Shown in pieces: positions 5,999 through 6,379 of a stretch of 6,379 nucleotides of DNA. Positions within the stretch are counted from its first letter, which is position 1; every line of letters begins with the position of its first letter. The notes under the pieces are model-generated. The model searched no databases and was not told the DNA's origin. It worked only from the letters and a program-made list of their open reading frames with translations. A program made the translations under genes and the position numbers. The stretch spans positions 1 through 6,379 of the forward strand of contig CAKONV010000036.1 in the NCBI GenBank assembly GCA_934098295.1, read 5' to 3'. Origin of the DNA: an uncultured Bacilli bacterium. GTDB lineage: Bacteria > Bacillota_I > Bacilli_A > ML615J-28 > CAG-313.

Positions 5999-6267
5999 TT
6001 CTAAATATTTTTTTAGGAAACTAAAATTATAAAGCTTATATAATAAAATAAATTGTTAATTATCAATCAAATTTAATTTCATCTTCTTATATAACGGTTA
6101 TAAATTGTTAATTTTCTAAAATAAAATAATTGCTTATAATATAGTAAAACTAACCAAGTTCTAATTATATTTTTGTTTTAGAAATAAATTACAGCTCTAA
6201 AAACAATAGTTTTTTACTCTTTTAAATTAATTACTAATAAACAAACGTTTGATGATTAAAACACGAA

Positions 6268-6300
6268 AAAAAGTATCTTTTTAAAGATATTTTACTTTTT
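6268..6300 (-). terminator. Terminator hairpin just inside the right repeat
   Basis: AAAAAGTA (6268-6275) and TACTTTTT (6293-6300) are perfect inverted arms, and an alternative inner stem is TATCTTT (6274-6280) with AAAGATA (6283-6289). On the - strand the stem is followed by seven T (6266-6272), so it would end transcription entering from the right. It mirrors the terminator at 83-117 inside the left repeat. Some + strand activity is also possible. Confidence 0.6.
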
Positions 6301-6302
6301 AG

Positions 6303-6379
6303 GATTATATAAATAAGTTGGGGGTAATAGCATACCTTTAAACAAGTTGGGTGGTGATACTTTTACCCCCATTTTCTTT
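6303..6379 (-). repeat. Right copy of the perfect 77-bp inverted repeat
   Basis: This is the exact reverse complement of 1-77, with the same internal GGGGGTAA/TTACCCCC pair and duplicated CCCAACTT motif in opposite orientation. Homologous recombination between the two copies would invert the operon-dif segment. The exact 77-bp length, and its position at the very end of the window, leave open that the repeat is longer and continues outward. Confidence 0.95.

Larger units (their letters stand above)
4795..6302. other. 1.5-kb AT-rich non-coding region around dif
   Basis: Stops are dense in all frames and no open frame with a plausible SD exceeds about 20 codons. The composition is markedly more AT-rich than the operon. 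Contents: a hairpin after the last gene, terminators at 5030-5056, 5510-5543 and 6268-6300, two copies of a 21-nt element, a promoter-like TATAAT, the dif site, DnaA-box-like 9-mers and several short hairpins. I recognise no known structured RNA family or decayed protein gene. The best overall reading is a gene-free terminus segment surrounding dif. Confidence 0.8.

Noticed and set aside
6175..6204. CRISPR-repeat-like 30-mer on the - strand with GTTTTTAGAGCTG at one end and CTAAAAC at the other
   Set aside because: Only one copy exists, with no spacers and no cas gene in the window. TTTTAGA/TCTAAAA arms are easily formed in AT-rich DNA.

Overview
The window is AT-rich DNA with dense co-directional genes, Shine-Dalgarno (SD) sequences of the AGGAGG type, and the gene pair xerD-deoB known from Bacillus relatives. 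This points to a low-GC Bacillota, probably a Bacilli or Mollicutes-like lineage. All eight Trp codons in the five genes are TGG, and the stops are TAA (four) and TAG (one), so nothing suggests that UGA is recoded. A narrower taxonomic call is not possible from the sequence alone.

Layout. Positions 1-77 and 6303-6379 are a perfect 77-bp inverted repeat that forms both ends of the window. Just inside the left copy are an intrinsic terminator (83-117) and a weak promoter candidate. Then comes a tightly packed five-gene operon on the + strand: hemW (168-1289), a small membrane protein resembling SpoIIM (1293-1781), xerD (1792-2703), deoB (2705-3886) and an alpha/beta hydrolase of the lysophospholipase type (3886-4794). 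Intergenic distances run from -1 to 10 nt. The remaining 1.5 kb (4795-6302) has no credible gene. It is very AT-rich and holds several hairpins, two or three terminators, a duplicated 21-nt element and some DnaA-box-like 9-mers.

The main discovery in the non-coding part is a near-perfect Bacillota dif site at 5382-5409 on the - strand: XerC arm ACTTCCTATAA, spacer TATATA, XerD arm TTATGTTAACT. It is the target of XerC/XerD, which resolve chromosome dimers at the replication terminus. The xerD gene lies only about 2.7 kb away. The operon transcribes toward dif from the left, and the terminator at 6268-6300 suits a gene arriving from the right. Genes converging on dif are what a chromosomal terminus should look like.

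How the genes work together: xerD and dif form a recombinase-target pair. The other operon members are housekeeping or metabolic: HemW, a heme-binding radical SAM protein; DeoB, which links pentose phosphates to nucleoside salvage; and a probable lipid or ester hydrolase. They share transcription more than pathway. The inverted repeats around a dif-containing segment make this a candidate invertible terminus segment. The exact 77-bp length also equals a common assembly k-mer, so the repeats probably continue outside the window.
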